Shown: positions 6,894-9,510 of the stretch, piece after piece
Layout: every line of letters starts with the position of its first letter
Numbering within the stretch: position 1 is the first letter of the stretch
Assembly: GCA_900769885.1 (NCBI GenBank)
Contig: CAAGIG010000036.1
Location: 1 to 9,510 of the forward strand
Direction of reading: 5' to 3'
Source of the DNA: Rikenellaceae bacterium
GTDB lineage: Bacteria; Bacteroidota; Bacteroidia; Bacteroidales; UBA932
Length of the DNA stretch: 9,510 nt
Notes under the pieces: generated by a model
Told to the model about the DNA's origin: nothing
The model's input: the letters and a program-made list of their open reading frames with translations, nothing else
Database searches by the model: none
Made by a program: the position numbers and the translations under genes

Positions 6894-6983
6894 ATGCCAA
6901 GCGGAAAAAAAAGAAAGAGACATAAAATGGCTACACACAAACGTAAAAAACGTTTGCGTAAGAACAGACATAAAAAAAGATAA
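6894..6983 (+). CDS. Tiny basic mS38-like (COX24/AURKAIP1-type) ribosomal protein
   Basis: An ATG-to-TAA frame of 29 codons begins MPSGKKRKRHKMATHKRK and continues KRLRKNRHKKR. More than half of the residues are Lys or Arg, there is no acidic residue, and the pattern KRxRHKMxxHKxKKRLRKxRxK is the core of the COX24/AURKAIP1 C-terminal domain. That domain is found in mitochondrial small-subunit protein mS38, and Bacteroidota genomes carry very short stand-alone versions. A role as a small-subunit ribosomal protein binding 16S rRNA is inferred from that resemblance. It starts 11 bp after the HU stop, so it shares the HU promoter, and a strong terminator follows 23 bp after its stop. Such genes are commonly missed by length cut-offs. 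Confidence 0.82.
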   Translation: MPSGKKRKRHKMATHKRKKRLRKNRHKKR

Positions 6984-7005
6984 GCGGCCATTAATATGCT
7001 AATCT

Positions 7006-7042
7006 AAATCTAAAGCGCTTAGTCCGCTTTAGATTTTTTTTT
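7006..7042 (+). terminator. Strong intrinsic terminator between the mS38-like gene and rng
   Basis: A perfect 10-bp stem (ATCTAAAGCG at 7008-7017, CGCTTTAGAT at 7025-7034), extendable by two A-T pairs, has a 7-base loop CTTAGTC. It is followed directly by nine T residues (7034-7042). This is a textbook rho-independent terminator for the HU/mS38-like transcript. Its T-run ends 8 bases before the rng ATG and no promoter is visible between them, so it may act as an attenuator or a leader hairpin for rng. Confidence 0.9.
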
Positions 7043-7050
7043 ACAAAGAA

Positions 7051-8604
7051 ATGGAGAAAGATCTAATAATAGACGTAAATCAGCAGGAGACAGTTATTGC
7101 ACTTTTGGAGGATCATCGTTTGGTGGAGCTCAACAAAGAGGCTAACACCGACCGTGCCTTCTCTTTGCGCGATGTATATTTGGGCAAAGTCAAGAAGTTG
7201 ATACCTACCCTAAATGCAGCCTTTGTTGATATTGGCGATAAAAAGGATGCTTTCGTTCACTATCTGGATCTGGGTTTGAATTTTAAGGCGTTTGACTATT
7301 TTGTCAAACAGATGAACCCGAACAGGGATTTTAAGCAATTCTTTTCATCGGTAGATGTCAATAATATATTGGAGAAGGAGGGAAAGATTGAAAATGTCCT
7401 AACTCCAGGTCAGCCTATTATTGTTCAAATCGTTAAAGAACCTATTTCCACAAAAGGTTCAAGACTTACCGGAGAGATTTCTATTGCCGGTAGAAATATT
7501 GTATTGCTCCCTTTTGGAGATAAAATCAGTGTATCTCAGAAAATCTCATCAAAAGAGGAGAAGAAGCGTTTAGAAAGATTGATTTATAGCATCCTGCCTC
7601 CTAATTATGGGGTTATTATCAGAACAGCTGCAGAGGGAAAGAATGCTGCGGTATTGGATGCTGAATTGAAGTTATTGGTAAAAAAATGGGAAGATTCGTG
7701 GAGTAAAATGGCCTACAAGAATGTGCCTGAACTTCTTTTTACTGAAAATAGCAAGACTACCACGATACTTAGAGACTTATTGAATGATTCCTTTTCTAAT
7801 ATATATGTAAACGACGAGACCGTTTATCAGGAAATTAAGGAATATATTTCGACCATTTTGCCCGAATATGAGAAAATTGTAAAACTTTATAAGGGGCACG
7901 AACCTATTTTAGACCATTTTGAAGTTACTAAACAAATCAAATCTGCTTTCGGAAAAGTAGTTCCTATCAGACAAGGAGCGTATTTGGTGATTGAACATAC
8001 AGAGGCTCTCCACGTAGTGGATGTTAATAGTGGCACTCGTGTTAAAACGGGAAAGGATCAAGAGCAAAATGCATTTGATGTAAACTGTCACGCTGCTCAG
8101 GAAATTGCACGTCAGCTCAAACTTCGTGATATGGGTGGAATCATTATTGTCGATTTCATCGATATGGATTCGGGTGAAAATAGAAATGCTCTTTTGAAGA
8201 AGATGCAGGAGTTGATGGCAAATGACAGGGCGAAACATAATATTTTGCCTTTGACTAAATTTGGTCTGATGCAGATTACTCGTCAAAGAGTGCGTCCTGC
8301 AACAGAGATAGAGACTATGGAGACTTGTCCTACTTGTCACGGTACGGGCAAGATTTCATCAAGCATATTGATAGATGAAACAATAGAGCGTCAGTTGGCG
8401 TTTTATGTAAAAGAGAAAGGTCTTACATCGTTTGGCCTTCGAGTCAATCCATTGGTGGAGGCATATCTTACAAAAGGTATGTTCAATTCAATTCTTCGCA
8501 GGTGGAAAAAGAAATATAAAGTATCTATTAATATAACAGCGTCTGGAGAGATGGGTATTCTTGATTTTATCTGGACAGATAAGCAAGGGGAGCAACTATC
8601 TTAA
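7051..8604 (+). CDS. rng: Ribonuclease G / E family endoribonuclease
   Basis: RNase E/G enzymes cut single-stranded A/U-rich RNA, sense 5'-monophosphate ends, process rRNA precursors and turn over mRNA. The 517 residues cover the catalytic half of RNase E, with no long C-terminal scaffold, so G-type. The S1 domain (about 36-135, starting SLRDVYLGKVKKLIPTLNAAFVDIG) carries an insertion around 75-115, as is usual for Bacteroidota. The RNase H-like and 5'-sensor parts follow, then the DNase I-like catalytic part with metal-binding Asp324 (VVDVNSG) and Asp368 (IIIVDFIDM). The Zn-link CPTC is at 426-429. The start MEKDLIIDVN is typical. The gene lies between a terminator and an rRNA operon, which fits a possible role in 16S 5'-end maturation (known for E. 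coli RNase G). Confidence 0.96.
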   Translation: MEKDLIIDVNQQETVIALLEDHRLVELNKEANTDRAFSLRDVYLGKVKKLIPTLNAAFVDIGDKKDAFVHYLDLGLNFKAFDYFVKQMNPNRDFKQFFSSVDVNNILEKEGKIENVLTPGQPIIVQIVKEPISTKGSRLTGEISIAGRNIVLLPFGDKISVSQKISSKEEKKRLERLIYSILPPNYGVIIRTAAEGKNAAVLDAELKLLVKKWEDSWSKMAYKNVPELLFTENSKTTTILRDLLNDSFSNIYVNDETVYQEIKEYISTILPEYEKIVKLYKGHEPILDHFEVTKQIKSAFGKVVPIRQGAYLVIEHTEALHVVDVNSGTRVKTGKDQEQNAFDVNCHAAQEIARQLKLRDMGGIIIVDFIDMDSGENRNALLKKMQELMANDRAKHNILPLTKFGLMQITRQRVRPATEIETMETCPTCHGTGKISSSILIDETIERQLAFYVKEKGLTSFGLRVNPLVEAYLTKGMFNSILRRWKKKYKVSINITASGEMGILDFIWTDKQGEQLS

Positions 8605-8630
8605 AAAGACAAAAGTGACAATGAATTTTC

Positions 8631-8666
8631 TTTAAAATGCTAATAGCTGAAAAACAGCGTTTTAAA
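8631..8666 (+). terminator. Possible weak terminator after rng
   Basis: TTTAAAATGCT (8631-8641) can pair with AGCGTTTTAAA (8656-8666) with one G-U pair, forming an 11-bp stem 27 bp after the rng stop. An alternative inner hairpin is GCTG-AAAAA-CAGC followed by GTTTT. After the outer stem comes a run of A, not T, so as a plus-strand terminator it is weak; it may instead be a 3'-end stabilising hairpin. Confidence 0.35.
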
Positions 8667-8674
8667 AAAAAACC

Positions 8675-8699
8675 TCGAAAAAATTGAAAAATTTTTCGA
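8675..8699. repeat. A-tract inverted repeat upstream of the rRNA promoter
   Basis: TCGAAAAA (8675-8682) and TTTTTCGA (8692-8699) are perfect arms around a 9-base loop, within a stretch of A-runs at 8664-8718. Phased A-tracts directly upstream of an rRNA promoter resemble an UP element, which recruits the RNA polymerase alpha subunits, and would also bend DNA. The UP role is inferred from position and composition. Confidence 0.4.
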
Positions 8700-8715
8700 A
8701 AAAAGTTGCAAAAAA

Positions 8716-8747
8716 TTTGGAGGATTAAAAAAGACGCCATATCTTTG
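8716..8747 (+). promoter_or_regulatory. rRNA operon promoter (Bacteroidota type)
   Basis: TTTG at 8716-8719, a 20-bp spacer and TATCTTTG at 8740-8747 match the TTTG/TAnnTTTG consensus. The start should fall near 8751-8756, about 170 nt before mature 16S. The A-tract block immediately upstream is what one expects of a strong, growth-regulated rRNA promoter. Confidence 0.85.
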
Positions 8748-8768
8748 CGGTCCAATTCGAGAGAAACA

Positions 8769-8792
8769 GTGCTGAAGACAACGAAACAGCAC
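8769..8792 (+). other. Hairpin in the rRNA leader
   Basis: GTGCTG (8769-8774) pairs perfectly with CAGCAC (8787-8792) across a 12-base loop, close to the expected start of the rRNA precursor. It may be a boxB-like or protective 5' hairpin; no boxA-like sequence adjoins it, so the function is open. Confidence 0.4.
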
Positions 8793-8870
8793 GTTACTTA
8801 AGAGAAAAAGTTGATTGAAATATTGAAGAACAAGTACAACAAAGTACCAAAAACGAAAAGAGTACAAGCG

Positions 8871-8890
8871 TTAATTTCTTAAGGAATTAA
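8871..8890 (+). other. Short hairpin before mature 16S 5' end
   Basis: TTAATTTC (8871-8878) pairs with GGAATTAA (8883-8890), including one U-G pair, around a TTAA loop, 35 nt before the 16S 5' end. It could take part in precursor folding or processing. The main 16S processing stem needs the 3' flank, which is outside the window. Confidence 0.35.
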
Positions 8891-8925
8891 TAGTGTCAGG
8901 ACAAGCTAAGAGATATAAAAAATAT

Positions 8926-9510
<585 letters not shown>

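Larger units (their letters stand above)
8605..8925. other. Gene-free region between rng and 16S: rRNA promoter and leader
   Basis: No credible protein gene is present; the minus-strand frames here are A/T-rich, full of Phe, Leu, Ser and Cys, and run against the rRNA promoter. The region holds a weak hairpin after rng (8631-8666), an A-tract-rich stretch (8664-8718), a good promoter (8716-8747), and a leader of about 170 nt with two hairpins (8769-8792 and 8871-8890). I found no convincing boxA antitermination element. Confidence 0.75.

Noticed and set aside
7909..8340. 143-codon minus-strand frame opposite the rng catalytic region
   Set aside because: It is the reverse of conserved rng codons, with no domain and no promoter.
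8640..8867. Minus-strand frames over the rRNA promoter and leader
   Set aside because: Their Phe/Leu/Cys-rich translations come from reading poly-A DNA in reverse, and they would oppose the rRNA promoter.

Overview
The window is a core-genome segment from a member of the Bacteroidota, most probably order Bacteroidales. Several things point there: a 16S rRNA gene starting ACAATGAAGAGTTTGATCC with Bacteroidales-like internal sequence; promoters of the Bacteroidota primary sigma factor type (TTTG, about 19-20 bp, TAnnTTTG); A/T-rich start regions without Shine-Dalgarno sequences; a tmRNA tag ending in ...YALAA; and a HU/mS38-like/RNase G gene set of Bacteroidota type. I would not name a genus from this.

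Left half, minus strand (about 6325 down to 50). Transcription runs lon (ATP-dependent protease), ung (uracil-DNA glycosylase), coaD (phosphopantetheine adenylyltransferase), an exported protein with two thioredoxin domains, a LysE/RhtB-type membrane exporter, and finally ssrA (tmRNA), which ends in a stem-loop terminator. The genes are packed tightly: lon/ung share TAATG, ung-coaD are 34 bp apart, coaD and the thioredoxin gene overlap by 8 bp, the thioredoxin gene and the exporter are 6 bp apart, and the mature tmRNA begins 26 bp after the exporter stop. -7-like promoter boxes just before coaD and ssrA suggest internal promoters, so ssrA probably has its own supply of transcript.

Centre (6326-6594). 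This 269-bp divergent intergenic region separates lon from a HU gene. It holds a very good promoter for HU and, on the lon side, two copies of a TGnCA-N3-TGnCA pattern plus an inverted repeat. No standard promoter is visible for lon, so these repeats are candidate control sites for it.

Right half, plus strand (6595-9510). The order is a HU-family DNA-binding protein, a 29-codon very basic ORF that looks like a COX24/AURKAIP1 (mS38-like) ribosomal protein, a textbook intrinsic terminator, RNase G/E starting only 8 bases after the terminator's T-run, a 321-bp gene-free stretch with an A-tract-rich rRNA promoter and leader, and the first ~585 nt of a 16S rRNA gene that runs off the right edge.

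Together the segment is rich in ribosome and quality-control functions: tmRNA rescue and Lon proteolysis on one side, and a small ribosomal protein, RNase G and an rRNA operon on the other. I see no mobile element, CRISPR array, phage gene or defence system and no sign of recent transfer. The points most worth checking are the terminator abutting the rng start codon, the repeats before lon, the tiny mS38-like gene and the two-thioredoxin-domain exported protein.
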